Shown one piece after another: positions 35,064 through 44,868 of a DNA stretch of 64,000 nt; within the stretch, counting starts at the first letter, position 1; every line of letters starts with the position of its first letter. A model generated the notes under the pieces. The model worked only from the letters and a program-made list of their open reading frames with translations, did not search any database and was not told where the DNA came from. Origin of the DNA: JANXSF01 sp043755435 (GTDB lineage: Bacteria; Acidobacteriota; Terriglobia; Bryobacterales; Bryobacteraceae); assembly GCA_043755435.1 (NCBI GenBank), contig JAYUSZ010000125.1, forward strand, positions 8,926 to 72,925. Direction: 5' to 3'. The position numbers were made by a program, and so were the translations under genes.

Positions 35064-35913
35064 ATGTGTGGCCATTATCGCCAAACCGGGAGTTGCTGCC
35101 GGACCGCAAATCGTCACCGAATTGCTGTCCTGGTTGGCACAACGGGGCATTTCCGTGCGTCTGGATGAACAGGCGGCAGAGTATGCCGGGTCGTCCGATT
35201 GGCTGGTTCGCAATGAGCTTGCCGATGGCACGCAGTTGATGATTGTTCTGGGTGGCGATGGTACTTTACTTGCCGCGGCGAGGGCTGTCGGGGACAAGGG
35301 CATCCCTGTGTTTTCCGTGAATCTTGGCAACTTGGGATTCCTCACCGCATTGAATTTGGATGAACTATATCCTGAACTGGAAAAGGCGTTGCGCGGCGAA
35401 CAGCATATGGGTTTGCGCCGTATGTTGTCCTGCCAGATTATGCGCGATGAAGTTGAAATAGCCCAGTATGATGCGTTGAATGACGTGGTGCTTACCAAAG
35501 CCGCACTGGCTCGCGTGATTGATCTTGAGACTTACGTCGACAATCATTTCATCTGCCGCTACAAGGCCGATGGCTTGATTGTTTCAACACCCACCGGGTC
35601 AACAGCTTATTCGTTGTCGGCCGGCGGGCCGATTATTTTTCCGTCCGTAGCGGCATTGGCAATCACGCCGATTTGCCCGCATATGCTTACCAACCGCCCA
35701 GTGATTGTTTCCGACTCAAGTGTGATTCAAGTCATCGCCCGTGGAGATGATGATTCGATTTGGTTGACCGTCGATGGCCAAGTGGGCCAACCCCTAAGGC
35801 AAGGGGACAAAGTGATCTGCAAGAGTTCGCACAAAACGATCAACCTGATCCGTCCGCCGAAAATGTTGTATTTTGATGTGCTGCGTGCCAAGTTGCATTG
35901 GGGTGAACGTTAG
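35050..35913 (+). CDS. nadK: NAD kinase
   Basis: Phosphorylates NAD to NADP. A 287-residue protein with the GGDGTLL motif (MIVLGGDGTLLAAARA), the NLGNLGFLT strand, and the conserved STPTGSTAYSLSAGGPI loop. The ATG at 35050 fits the usual family start (MPTIKCVAIIAKPG) and lies inside the end of tlyA; a TTG at 35017 would add 11 residues. Confidence 0.95.
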   Translation: MPTIKCVAIIAKPGVAAGPQIVTELLSWLAQRGISVRLDEQAAEYAGSSDWLVRNELADGTQLMIVLGGDGTLLAAARAVGDKGIPVFSVNLGNLGFLTALNLDELYPELEKALRGEQHMGLRRMLSCQIMRDEVEIAQYDALNDVVLTKAALARVIDLETYVDNHFICRYKADGLIVSTPTGSTAYSLSAGGPIIFPSVAALAITPICPHMLTNRPVIVSDSSVIQVIARGDDDSIWLTVDGQVGQPLRQGDKVICKSSHKTINLIRPPKMLYFDVLRAKLHWGER

Positions 35914-35929
35914 TTAGGAGCCTGTACTT

Positions 35930-37153
35930 ATGAAAAAGATTTCTATGACAACTTGGGTTTTTGTCGCGATGTTTGCCGGTATTTTTTTGGGCATAGTTGC
36001 GCCCGATGTGGCTAAGAACTTATCGCCCATCAGTAACATTTTCCTGCGCCTGATCAAGAGCATTATTGCGCCGCTGCTTTTTGGAACGCTAGTTTATGGC
36101 ATTGCCGGGGCAGGTACGCCAAAAGCCATGGGTCGTATTGGTGCCAAGGCGTTCGCATATTTTATTCCAGCCACAACCGTTGCCCTTTTCGTAGGACTGG
36201 TGGCAGTGAACTTAACCCAGCCTGGTGCTGGGTTAAAGATTGACATGAGCGCTAAATTGGACCCCGCCCTGCAGGCGAACAAAATCACAGTGGCAGGCAT
36301 GTTGGAACATACTTTTCCAAGCAGCATTATTGAAGCAATGGCAAAAGGGGAAGTTCTGCAAATTGTGGTCTTCTCGGTGATGTTTGGTATTGCTTGCTCC
36401 ATGATCGGGTCGAAAGCTAAGCCAATGGTGGATTTTTGTCACTCCCTTTCGGAGGTGATGTTTCAGTACACCAGCTTTGTGATGTACCTGGCCCCCTTTG
36501 GCGTTTTGGCGGCGATGGCGAGTACAGTAGGGACGAAAGGGCTCGGCGTACTGACCAGCTTAGGGAAACTGGTGCTGACGCTTTACGGTGCGTTGTTCTT
36601 CTTCGTCATTTTTGTACTGGGATTCGTGGCGCTTGTAATTCGCCTACCGATTCGAAAATTCTGGAACGCCGTGAAAGAGCCTTACTTCTTGGCCTTTTCG
36701 ACAGCTTCGAGCGAGGCTGCCCTACCCTTGGCTTTAGAGAACATGGAAAAGTTCGGAGTGCCAAAGCATATTGTCAGCTTCGTGCTACCGACCGGATATA
36801 GTTTCAATTTGGATGGCAGCACTTTGTATCTTTCGTTGGCCAGCGTTTTCGTTGCTCAAGCAGCTGGCGTCAACATGAGTATTGGAGACCAGATCATGAT
36901 GATGCTGACGTTGATGCTATCGAGCAAGGGAGTTGCGGCAGTGCCTCGCGCGTCGCTGGTAATTCTGGCCGGCACGCTTTCTAATTTCAATTTACCGATT
37001 GAAGGGATCAGCCTGATTTTAGGTGTGGATGCCCTGATGGATATGGCTCGCACTTCGGTGAATCTGCTGGGGAATTGCCTTGCCGCAGCGGTGGTTGCCA
37101 AGTGGGAGGGGTACGATTTGGATGCCCCCGTTGTGCAACCGGCAACTGTCTAA
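35930..37153 (+). CDS. Dicarboxylate/amino-acid:cation symporter
   Basis: A 407-residue DAACS (GltP/DctA) family transporter with about eight spans and two re-entrant hairpins. Family motifs: FLRLIKSIIAPLLFGTLVYG, AFSTASSEAALPLALENMEKFG (serine-rich hairpin), PTGYSFNLDGSTLYLSLASVF and the LSSKGVAAVPRASLVIL hairpin. It takes up dicarboxylates, glutamate or aspartate with Na+ or H+. A ribosome-binding site TTAGGAG precedes the ATG by 12 bases. It follows nadK by 16 bases but may have its own role. Confidence 0.95.
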   Translation: MKKISMTTWVFVAMFAGIFLGIVAPDVAKNLSPISNIFLRLIKSIIAPLLFGTLVYGIAGAGTPKAMGRIGAKAFAYFIPATTVALFVGLVAVNLTQPGAGLKIDMSAKLDPALQANKITVAGMLEHTFPSSIIEAMAKGEVLQIVVFSVMFGIACSMIGSKAKPMVDFCHSLSEVMFQYTSFVMYLAPFGVLAAMASTVGTKGLGVLTSLGKLVLTLYGALFFFVIFVLGFVALVIRLPIRKFWNAVKEPYFLAFSTASSEAALPLALENMEKFGVPKHIVSFVLPTGYSFNLDGSTLYLSLASVFVAQAAGVNMSIGDQIMMMLTLMLSSKGVAAVPRASLVILAGTLSNFNLPIEGISLILGVDALMDMARTSVNLLGNCLAAAVVAKWEGYDLDAPVVQPATV

Positions 37154-37204
37154 ACCAATACGATTTTCACAGAAAAAAGCGGCCGGTGAAGGCAACCAGC
37201 ACTA

Positions 37205-37984
37205 CTATGTTTTCCGTTTCGACGCTTGTTCATCAGTATTCTCGACGTCGTTCTTAGACACCTCGATTGGATTGTGTGCCGAAAGCATCTCCACGATTTT
37301 TATTCCGCCTTTCTGCGCAATCGGTTCCTGAGTTACTGGCTTTGGTTGCTCATCGAATTGAAATCTATAAATATCGTCGGTTTTGGTGCCTGGCTGCATC
37401 AGGGAGATCTCCTTCAAATACCCGGATCGTAAATCGTAAACCCATCCGTGCAAGGTGGGCCGGTCACCTGCATCATGCCAAGCCCGTTGAACAATAGACG
37501 TTTGTGCAAGGTTTTGCACCTGTTCTGCTACATTGATCTCCACTAGGCGATCCCATCGGGCGCGGGGATCGGAAATGGATTCCAACTCGCGCTGATATAA
37601 ACGGTAGACATCTTTCAGATAACGCAGCCACTTGTTCAGCAATCCCAAATCGCTTCGGCCCATGGCGTTTTTTACGCCGCCGCAATTGTAGTGCCCACAC
37701 ACGATGATGTGCTTCACTTTCAAAACCTGAACAGCATATTGCAGCACGCTGAGCAGATTGAAGTCGGTATGTACCACCATGTTGGCAATGTTCCTGTGCA
37801 CAAACAGTTCGCCTGGTTCAGTGCCTGTAATTTCCTCGGCCGGCACTCGCGAATCGGAACAGCCAATCCATAGAAATTCGGGCTTCTGGGTTTCTGATTG
37901 GCTATGGAAGAAGTCCGGGCGGATCTTAAGTTTTTCTTTCACCCATGCTTCATTCGCCAGCAATAGTTTCTTGTACGATTCCAT
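37205..37984 (-). CDS. Beta-class carbonic anhydrase
   Basis: Interconverts CO2 and bicarbonate. The 259-residue protein carries the zinc ligands in CSDSRVPAEEITG (Cys with Asp-Arg dyad) and CGHYNCGGV (His and Cys), plus GELFVHRNIANMV. The core ends near residue 210 (YDLRSGYLKEI); about 45 extra residues follow (KTDDIYRFQFDEQPKP... to the end) and are unusual and probably disordered. It lies 15 bases downstream of the SulP transporter gene and is very likely co-transcribed, a known bicarbonate-uptake arrangement. Confidence 0.95.
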   Translation of the reverse strand: MESYKKLLLANEAWVKEKLKIRPDFFHSQSETQKPEFLWIGCSDSRVPAEEITGTEPGELFVHRNIANMVVHTDFNLLSVLQYAVQVLKVKHIIVCGHYNCGGVKNAMGRSDLGLLNKWLRYLKDVYRLYQRELESISDPRARWDRLVEINVAEQVQNLAQTSIVQRAWHDAGDRPTLHGWVYDLRSGYLKEISLMQPGTKTDDIYRFQFDEQPKPVTQEPIAQKGGIKIVEMLSAHNPIEVSKNDVENTDEQASKRKT

Positions 37985-37999
37985 TTCGCCTCTCTTTCC

Positions 38000-39562
38000 T
38001 TAGGACTTGTAGGTTTCCCAATGTTTCAATTCGAGCTGAATATTTTTGTAAGGAGCCAGTTTTTTAAAATCCTCTACTGTCTCCAGGATGTCGTGATCAA
38101 TGAAAATGGCGCGAGTGCCGTCGATTACAACATGGGAATTATTAGGAATCTCGCGCAGACGTTTACGGAACTCGCTTTTGTTAACAAAGCTGGCGTCCTT
38201 GTTGAACCGCATCAGATAGTCACTCCCGCGGTTGACAACGGTTATCGCTTCATGGTGATTCGTCCAGAAAACGAAAAACGCCCCGCAAGCGATTCCGATG
38301 AGAACACCGATGAGCAGATCGGTAAGAACGACAGCGATTACAGTTGTCATAAATGGAATGAACTGGTCCCAACCAAGGTCACGCGTTTTAAGAAAATTGG
38401 ACGGCGTGGCCAGCTTAATACCCAGCATGATGAGAATGGCTGCAAGGCTGGCCAATGGCGTCATTCGCAGCACACCGGGGATCAACAGCACAAACAGCAG
38501 CAAAAACATCCCATGAATGAAGACACTCAACCAGGAACGAGCGCCGGCATATACATTCGCTGACGTCCGCACTACTACAGAGGTGATGGGAAGGCCACCA
38601 ATGAATCCAGAGACCATATTCCCGACCCCCTGCGCCAGCAGTTCCCGATTCGGCGGAGAGATTCGCTTGAAAGGATCCAACCGGTCAGCAGCCTCCAGGG
38701 AGAAAAGTGTTTCAAGACTTCCGACAAAGGCGATCGAAGCGGCCGCCACCCAAACATTCCTGTTTCCGATTGCGGAGAAGTCGGGAAAAGAAAATTGCTG
38801 GAAAAACACAACCAAATTGGAAGGTGCCGGAAGGTTCACCAAGTGTTCCGATTCTACTAGGTACAAGGCGGGGGCAATAACGCGGAACGCTTGATTGATC
38901 AGAATCCCAAGGGCAACCACCGCCACCGGACCTGGGACCTGCCGAAAAAAGGCAACTTTCCCAGCCAGTGCATCCCAGGCAATCAGCACAGCCAAGCTGA
39001 CAGCAGCGATGAAAATGGCACCAGCCGAAGCGCTCATCACGCTTGCGGCGATTTCGCTAAATGTGTTGTTATCGCCAACCTGCAAAAACTTGAAGTTACC
39101 TTCAAAGTCTTTGTCTCTACCCAAAGCATGGGGAATTTGCTTGAGGATAATCACGATGCCGATTCCAGCCAGCATGCCCTTGATGACTGAATTCGGAACA
39201 TAGTCGGCAATTACGCCAAACTTCACAATGCCAAAAACCAGTTGGATAACCCCAGACAACACGACCGCCAACAGGAAGGCTTGATACGATCCTGTATCAG
39301 TGATCGCCCCTGCCACGATGGCGGCAAGACCGGCGGCTGGACCGCTTACACTGACCTGCGAGCCTGAAAATATGCTGACAACCATACCACCCACAATCCC
39401 GGCAATGACACCTGCAAAAAGCGGAGCGCCGGATGCCAACGCAATACCCAGGCATAATGGCAAAGCAATCAGGGAAACCGCTAATCCAGCGGGTCCATCG
39501 TATTTCAGAAAATTTCCAGACGTCGCATCGATTGTCTCGATGCGAGGATGTTCAGTTGACAT
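38000..39562 (-). CDS. SulP-family anion transporter, likely bicarbonate
   Basis: A 520-residue permease with about 10-12 spans, starting MSTEHPRIETIDATSGNFLK. The SulP core includes GLAVSLIALPLCLGIALASGAPLFAGVIAGIVGG and the SGPAAGLAAIVAGA motif. The family's C-terminal STAS-like region is short (DASFVNKSEFRKRLREI, then DGTRAIFIDHDILETVEDF). The ATG at 39562 is favoured over a GTG at 39586. The neighbouring carbonic anhydrase suggests bicarbonate (BicA-type) or linked CO2 metabolism rather than sulfate. Confidence 0.93.
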   Translation of the reverse strand: MSTEHPRIETIDATSGNFLKYDGPAGLAVSLIALPLCLGIALASGAPLFAGVIAGIVGGMVVSIFSGSQVSVSGPAAGLAAIVAGAITDTGSYQAFLLAVVLSGVIQLVFGIVKFGVIADYVPNSVIKGMLAGIGIVIILKQIPHALGRDKDFEGNFKFLQVGDNNTFSEIAASVMSASAGAIFIAAVSLAVLIAWDALAGKVAFFRQVPGPVAVVALGILINQAFRVIAPALYLVESEHLVNLPAPSNLVVFFQQFSFPDFSAIGNRNVWVAAASIAFVGSLETLFSLEAADRLDPFKRISPPNRELLAQGVGNMVSGFIGGLPITSVVVRTSANVYAGARSWLSVFIHGMFLLLFVLLIPGVLRMTPLASLAAILIMLGIKLATPSNFLKTRDLGWDQFIPFMTTVIAVVLTDLLIGVLIGIACGAFFVFWTNHHEAITVVNRGSDYLMRFNKDASFVNKSEFRKRLREIPNNSHVVIDGTRAIFIDHDILETVEDFKKLAPYKNIQLELKHWETYKS

Positions 39563-39633
39563 GACTCCAACCTTCGCCAGGCTCACGGATTAAACCGCTA
39601 GTTTGGACTGAAATTCAAAAACTGGAATTGCGA

Positions 39634-39960
39634 CTACGCTGAGAGATGCGTTGGCGGAGCACGGCCCGGGCGGACATCCAGACCAATCGCCGACTCTGGA
39701 GAAGATGTGGCAATGTGAACTTTGCCGACAAAGCAGAGAACAGGCAGCACGTCCAAGGATGAGGAAGTTATCGGAACAAGCGGTTGATGGGAAAGTATAG
39801 TCGAAGGACCAACCTCGTCGCGGAAGTTGTGGGAGGCTGCGAAACGCTGAAGGATTCTTCCACGCTGTAACACGATGGGGTCATTGTCAGGCGACATAAA
39901 CGCCCACGACAAGGAAACCAGAGTGGTTGCAACTATTAAACGCTGAAGCCACTTTGCCAT
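39634..39960 (-). CDS. Small secreted protein, hypothetical
   Basis: A 108-residue reading frame starting MAKWLQRLIVATTLVSLSWA, a credible signal peptide or anchor. The rest is not recognisable and no good ribosome-binding site precedes the start. It lies alone between the SulP gene and the AbrB-like gene. It could be a spurious frame; the signal-like start is the main support. Confidence 0.45.
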   Translation of the reverse strand: MAKWLQRLIVATTLVSLSWAFMSPDNDPIVLQRGRILQRFAASHNFRDEVGPSTILSHQPLVPITSSSLDVLPVLCFVGKVHIATSSPESAIGLDVRPGRAPPTHLSA

Positions 39961-40047
39961 TCATCAAGTATAGCAATGAAAGGGTGAATCAATTCCGTGC
40001 GGCTAGGAATCTGGCATAGTTTCCTGACGCGCGTCATAATCTAAAAC

Positions 40048-40299
40048 ATGACCATATTGAACGAAGTCAACCAAATAACTATTCCAGAGCAAATCGCTAT
40101 TGATATGGGGCTGACTCCAGGCTCGCAATTTGAGTGGACTCCAAGCACAATTCCAGGGACTTTCATTGTTGACATGGTGCCAGCAGAACATCGTTTGCTA
40201 CAACGCTGTCAAGAACTCGGGAGGGCCTACGTTGGACGCAACCTGATAGATGAGTTGATAGAAGAGCGAATGCGTGAAGATGTTGAAGAATTCGGGTAA
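40048..40299 (+). CDS. AbrB/SpoVT-type antitoxin-like protein
   Basis: An 83-residue protein with a swapped-hairpin AbrB start: ILNEVNQITIPEQIAIDMGL, then GSQFEWTPS. This matches MazE/VapB-type DNA-binding antitoxins. The helical tail (DELIEERMREDVEEFG) would bind a toxin. No toxin gene follows; the next 20 bases lead to the HepT remnant on the other strand. It may be an orphan left after loss of its partner. Confidence 0.75.
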   Translation: MTILNEVNQITIPEQIAIDMGLTPGSQFEWTPSTIPGTFIVDMVPAEHRLLQRCQELGRAYVGRNLIDELIEERMREDVEEFG

Positions 40300-40321
40300 G
40301 TAAGTCGATGAGCAACCTAAA

Positions 40322-40462
40322 TTAATCAGGCAAGGTGCGCAGCATAGATTCGATTTGGGCTCTGAGATTGGTGATGTGCTCCTCCACAATTACCCATACG
40401 AGTTCAAGATCGATCCCAAAATATTCATGGATGATGATATTTCGGAAGGCGAGAATCTGAGG
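40322..40462 (-). pseudogene. C-terminal remnant of a HepT-like (DUF86) toxin
   Basis: Forty-six codons in frame encode FRNIIIHEYFGIDLELVW followed by VIVEEHITNLRAQIES and a stop. The Arg-x4-6-His-x-Tyr pattern (RNIIIHEY here) is the HepT RNase active-site signature. A TGA closes the frame just upstream, so only about 40 percent of the usual 110-120 residues remain and there is no start codon. No MNT nucleotidyltransferase partner is present. It is too short to be listed as a gene and is read as a decayed toxin-antitoxin locus. Confidence 0.8.
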
Positions 40463-40555
40463 TCACAAAATCTCAGGACGTAACTTGCGCGACTCCCGAG
40501 GATACACCCCAGCAAGCTTCGCCCAACACCGCTTGACGGTGCAGCACTGATCAAA

Positions 40556-40591
40556 AGTTAAAAACGGCACCGAGTTGCCCCGGTGCCGTTT
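40556..40591 (-). terminator. Terminator of the rpoBC transcript
   Basis: A perfect 11-bp stem (40562-40572 with 40581-40591) and 8-base loop sit 26 bases past the rpoC stop. On the minus strand the stem is followed by a T-rich stretch (TTTTTAACTTTT). Confidence 0.88.
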
Positions 40592-40616
40592 CATTTTTCC
40601 AATCTGTCGGAACTAA

Positions 40617-43600
40617 CTACTCAGCGATATCCTCGCCGCCGCCGATTTCGGATACTTCGCTCAACCCGCCAGTATAAACCGTGCGAGCCTCCTCGTCGTA
40701 TCCACCCAATCCATCGGCCAGAGAAATCTCTGGCTCTTCCACCACTGGCTCTTCCACGATATCTTCACCAGCGATTTTCACGCCGCGGTAGTAATCGAGT
40801 CCGGTACCAGCAGGGATCAAGCGGCCCATGATGACGTTTTCTTTGAGTCCTCTCAAGTAGTCAACCTTACCGTTGATGGCGGCTTCGGTCAACACACGTG
40901 TGGTCTCCTGGAAACTGGCGGCGGAGATGAACGAATCCGTCGAGAGCGACGCCTTCGTGATCCCCAGCAACACGGCCTTACCCGCAGCAGGCTTTCCGCC
41001 AGCATCCAGCACCCGGGCATTTTCTTCCTTGAACTTGAAACGATCCACCACTTCCTCAGGCAGGAATTCGGAATCGCCAATGTCTTCAATGCGGACCCAG
41101 CGCAACATCTGGCGTGAGATCACTTCCAAATGCTTATCGTTGATATTCACGCCCTGCAACCGGTAAACTTCCTGAATTTCATTCACCAGGTACTTCTGCA
41201 GTTCGCGCTCGCCCAGTACGGCGAGAATATCATGCGGATTGCGCGGACCATCCATCAAAGGATCGCCGGCCTTCACCCTCTCCCCATCCTGCACGTTGAT
41301 ATGGACACCACGCGGAATGGAGTATTCACGCGCATTGCCGTCGTCCCCGTGGATGGCGATTTTGCGGTAACCCTTGGTCACTTCACCGTGCTTAATAATG
41401 CCGTTGATTTCAGCAATGACGGCTGGATCGCGAGGCTTACGAGCTTCAAACAATTCCACAACACGCGGCAAACCACCGGTGATGTCTTTGGTTTTCGATG
41501 TGGCGCGCGGAATCTTGGCAATTACGTCGCCGGCGTGAACTTCGTCGCCGTCGCGCATCATCAAGTGGGCATGTGTCGGCATGAGATATCGCTTCTCATC
41601 CGCTTTGTGCCCGCCAATGGGCCGGATCATGACCATCGGCTGGCGCTTTTCGTCCATGGAATCGGACACAACCAACTGGGAAAGCCCAGTGATTTCGTCC
41701 ACCATTTCGGTTAGCGTTGCGCCTTCAATCAAATCCTTGAAGTGAGCAATACCGGTGAGTTCAGTCAAGATGGAGAAGGTATAAGGATCCCATTCCAACA
41801 TCTTTTCGTTAGCCTTAACCGGAGCGCCCTCTTCGTACAGAATACGGGCACCATACACAACCTGATACCGTTCGCGTTCGCGGTTCTTTTCGTCCACAAC
41901 CGCAAGAATACCGTTGCGATTCATGGCAACCAGTTCACCCTTAGCATTGCGAACCGTTTGGATTCCAATGTGCCGGACAAACCCGTTGGTACGTGCTTCC
42001 TGCGTCGATTGTTCGGAGGCTCGTGTTGCTGCGCCGCCGATGTGGAAGGTACGCATGGTAAGCTGCGTTCCTGGTTCGCCGATGGACTGAGCGGCAATAA
42101 CACCGCAAGCTTCACCGCGTTCCACTAATCGGCCAGTAGCCAGGTTACGACCGTAGCAAAGCTGGCAAACACCGCGCTTGGATTCGCAGGTGAGCACAGA
42201 ACGGATCTTCACCCGTTCAATACCGGCTGCTTGAATGGCGGCGGCCAACTCTTCGGTGATTTCCTGGTTCACCTTTACAATGACGTTGTTTTCAAAGTCG
42301 AGCTGCGTTTCAAGAGCTACACGGCCCACAATGCGGTCGCGCAATGGCTCAATGATTTCGCCCGATTCGATGATCGGCTCCACGTAAATTCCGTCCATCG
42401 TTCCGCAATCGGTGTCGGTGACAATAACGTCTTGTGCCACGTCCACCAAACGGCGGGTAAGATAACCGGAATCGGCCGTTTTAAGTGCCGTATCGGCCAA
42501 CCCTTTACGGGCACCGTGAGTGGAGATGAAGTACTGCAGCACGTTCAACCCTTCACGGAAGTTGGCGGTAATCGGAGTTTCAATAATTTCGCCGGATGGT
42601 TTAGCCATCAAGCCGCGCATACCAGACAGCTGGCGGATCTGTTGTTTCGATCCACGAGCGCCGGAATCGGCCATGATGTAAATCGGGTTTAGGTAACGGC
42701 CCGTACGGTCGTCTTCTTCCATCACTTTGAACATCTCTTCGGAGACGCGGTCGGTGACTTTGGACCAGATTTCAATAATTTTGTTGTAGCGTTCGCGCTG
42801 TGTGATGGCGCCTTCCTGGTACTGATTCTGGACCTCAATAACGGCCTTTTCAGCTTCCTTCACTAGGCTGGCTTTCTGTTTCGGAACCACCATGTCGTCA
42901 ATGCCGATGGAAATTCCGGCGCGGGTTGCGTACAGGAACCCAAGAGCCTTCACTTCATCCAGCATCTTCACAGTAACGTGCAGACCAAAGCGCAGGTAGC
43001 AATAGTGCACCATCTGCGTCAGTCCCTTTTTCTTCAACAGGCCATTGATAAACGGCATGTCATCGGGCAGCACATCGTTCAAAATGACGCGGCCAACGGA
43101 GGTATCCATGTCCGCTTTGTCATACTGAACCGGTTCGGTGTGCATGATGTTCTGGCTGTCGAACGCCTTGCCCAGTTCCATCACGGGTCCGGTATAGCGC
43201 AGTTTGATTGGGGTGAGTGTTTCCACTTCGCCCATTTCCAGTGCGATTAATACGTCGTCAATGGATGCAAACTTCTTACCTTCGCCCTTGGTGCCTGGAA
43301 CCGCTTTGGTTAAGTAGTAGAGACCAAGAACCATGTCCTGCGACGGAATTGCAATTGGTGCACCGTGGGCAGGAGACAGAATGTTGTTCGACGAAAGCAT
43401 CAGTGTTGTTGCTTCAATCTGAGCTTCTGGCGAAAGCGGAATATGGACGGCCATCTGATCGCCGTCGAAATCGGCGTTGAAGGCGGTACAAACCAGCGGA
43501 TGCAACTTGATCGCCTTGCCTTCCACCAGGATCGGTTCAAAGGCTTGAATGCCTAAGCGATGCAGTGTAGGAGCGCGATTCAGAAGGATCGGATGGTCGC

Positions 43601-44852
43601 GAATAACTTCTTCCAGGATGTCCCAAACTACGGGATCCTGCTGTTCTACAAGTTCCTTCGCTTGCTTGATGGTGGTGCAATGTCCACGCTGTTCCAGACG
43701 ATGATAGATGAATGGCTTGAAGAGCTCCAGCGCCATTTTCTTGGGCAAGCCGCACTGATTCAACTTCAGTTCAGGGCCGACGACGATGACCGAACGGCCA
43801 GAATAATCGACGCGCTTTCCAAGTAGATTTTGACGGAAACGACCCTGCTTGCCTTTCAGCGTATCGGACAGGGACTTCAATGGACGGTTGTTTGCGCCAC
43901 GCAAAACACGGCCACGGCGACCGTTATCGAACAGAGCATCGACAGCTTCCTGCAGCATCCGCTTTTCGTTGCGGACGATCACGTCCGGGGCGTGCAGTTC
44001 CATCAACTTCTTCAATCGGTTGTTGCGGTTGATGACACGGCGATAAAGATCGTTCAAATCGGACGTAGCGAAGCGACCGCCATCGAGCGGGACAAGCGGA
44101 CGAAGTTCCGGCGGGATCACTGGGATCACGTCCAGAATCATCCATTCAGGCTTATTGGCAGACTTGCGGAAACTTTCGGCTACGCGCAGGCGCTTGGCAT
44201 ACTTCAACTTCTTTTGCGCCGACTGTTCCGTCTTCATCTTCTCGCGAATCATGATGGACAGTGATTCCACGTCCATCTTGCGGAGAAGATCTTTAATGCC
44301 TTCGGCACCCATCATGGCGACGAATTTACCGGGGTATTCCAGGTCCAATTGACGCTTGCGTTCGTCGGTGATTACCTCACCGGCGGAAATTTCCTGCACG
44401 TCGCCTGGATCCACAATTACGTAAGCTTCAAAGTAAAGAACGCGTTCCAATTCGCGCAGGGTAATGTCAAGAAGATAACCGATACGGCTGGGCAATCCCT
44501 TGAAGAACCAAACGTGCGAACAGGGGCTGGCAAGTTCAATGTGGCCCAAACGTTCCCGGCGAACCCGGGAAAGAGTGACTTCCACACCGCACTTATCGCA
44601 AATGACGCCGCGGTGCTTCATGCGTTTGTACTTACCGCACAAGCATTCCCAATCGGCAATCGGTCCGAAAATACGGGCGCAGAAAAGGCCGTCCCGTTCC
44701 GGTTTGAAGGTTCTATAGTTAATGGTCTCCGGCTTGGTTACTTCGCCGTGGGACCAGCTCCGGATTTTTTCCGGGGAGGCGAGACTAATCCGGATGGAAT
44801 CAAAGTCCGCAATCAGATTCGCGCGATCATATGGGGAAGATCTATACATCAT
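40617..44852 (-). CDS. rpoC: RNA polymerase subunit beta'
   Basis: Largest subunit of RNA polymerase. The 1411-residue protein starts MMYRSSPYDRANLIADFDSI. Zinc site 1 is C70, C72, C85, C88. The catalytic NADFDGDQM is at 459-467, and zinc site 2 is around residue 880 (TCESKRGVCQLCYGRN). It has no large insert between domains of the E. coli type beyond the family range. The start at 44852 is set by an AAGGAGGAGG ribosome-binding site 8 bases upstream that overlaps the rpoB stop codon, a clear sign of translational coupling. Confidence 0.98.
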   Translation of the reverse strand: MMYRSSPYDRANLIADFDSIRISLASPEKIRSWSHGEVTKPETINYRTFKPERDGLFCARIFGPIADWECLCGKYKRMKHRGVICDKCGVEVTLSRVRRERLGHIELASPCSHVWFFKGLPSRIGYLLDITLRELERVLYFEAYVIVDPGDVQEISAGEVITDERKRQLDLEYPGKFVAMMGAEGIKDLLRKMDVESLSIMIREKMKTEQSAQKKLKYAKRLRVAESFRKSANKPEWMILDVIPVIPPELRPLVPLDGGRFATSDLNDLYRRVINRNNRLKKLMELHAPDVIVRNEKRMLQEAVDALFDNGRRGRVLRGANNRPLKSLSDTLKGKQGRFRQNLLGKRVDYSGRSVIVVGPELKLNQCGLPKKMALELFKPFIYHRLEQRGHCTTIKQAKELVEQQDPVVWDILEEVIRDHPILLNRAPTLHRLGIQAFEPILVEGKAIKLHPLVCTAFNADFDGDQMAVHIPLSPEAQIEATTLMLSSNNILSPAHGAPIAIPSQDMVLGLYYLTKAVPGTKGEGKKFASIDDVLIALEMGEVETLTPIKLRYTGPVMELGKAFDSQNIMHTEPVQYDKADMDTSVGRVILNDVLPDDMPFINGLLKKKGLTQMVHYCYLRFGLHVTVKMLDEVKALGFLYATRAGISIGIDDMVVPKQKASLVKEAEKAVIEVQNQYQEGAITQRERYNKIIEIWSKVTDRVSEEMFKVMEEDDRTGRYLNPIYIMADSGARGSKQQIRQLSGMRGLMAKPSGEIIETPITANFREGLNVLQYFISTHGARKGLADTALKTADSGYLTRRLVDVAQDVIVTDTDCGTMDGIYVEPIIESGEIIEPLRDRIVGRVALETQLDFENNVIVKVNQEITEELAAAIQAAGIERVKIRSVLTCESKRGVCQLCYGRNLATGRLVERGEACGVIAAQSIGEPGTQLTMRTFHIGGAATRASEQSTQEARTNGFVRHIGIQTVRNAKGELVAMNRNGILAVVDEKNRERERYQVVYGARILYEEGAPVKANEKMLEWDPYTFSILTELTGIAHFKDLIEGATLTEMVDEITGLSQLVVSDSMDEKRQPMVMIRPIGGHKADEKRYLMPTHAHLMMRDGDEVHAGDVIAKIPRATSKTKDITGGLPRVVELFEARKPRDPAVIAEINGIIKHGEVTKGYRKIAIHGDDGNAREYSIPRGVHINVQDGERVKAGDPLMDGPRNPHDILAVLGERELQKYLVNEIQEVYRLQGVNINDKHLEVISRQMLRWVRIEDIGDSEFLPEEVVDRFKFKEENARVLDAGGKPAAGKAVLLGITKASLSTDSFISAASFQETTRVLTEAAINGKVDYLRGLKENVIMGRLIPAGTGLDYYRGVKIAGEDIVEEPVVEEPEISLADGLGGYDEEARTVYTGGLSEVSEIGGGEDIAE

Positions 44853-44868
44853 CGCTTTAACCTCCTCC

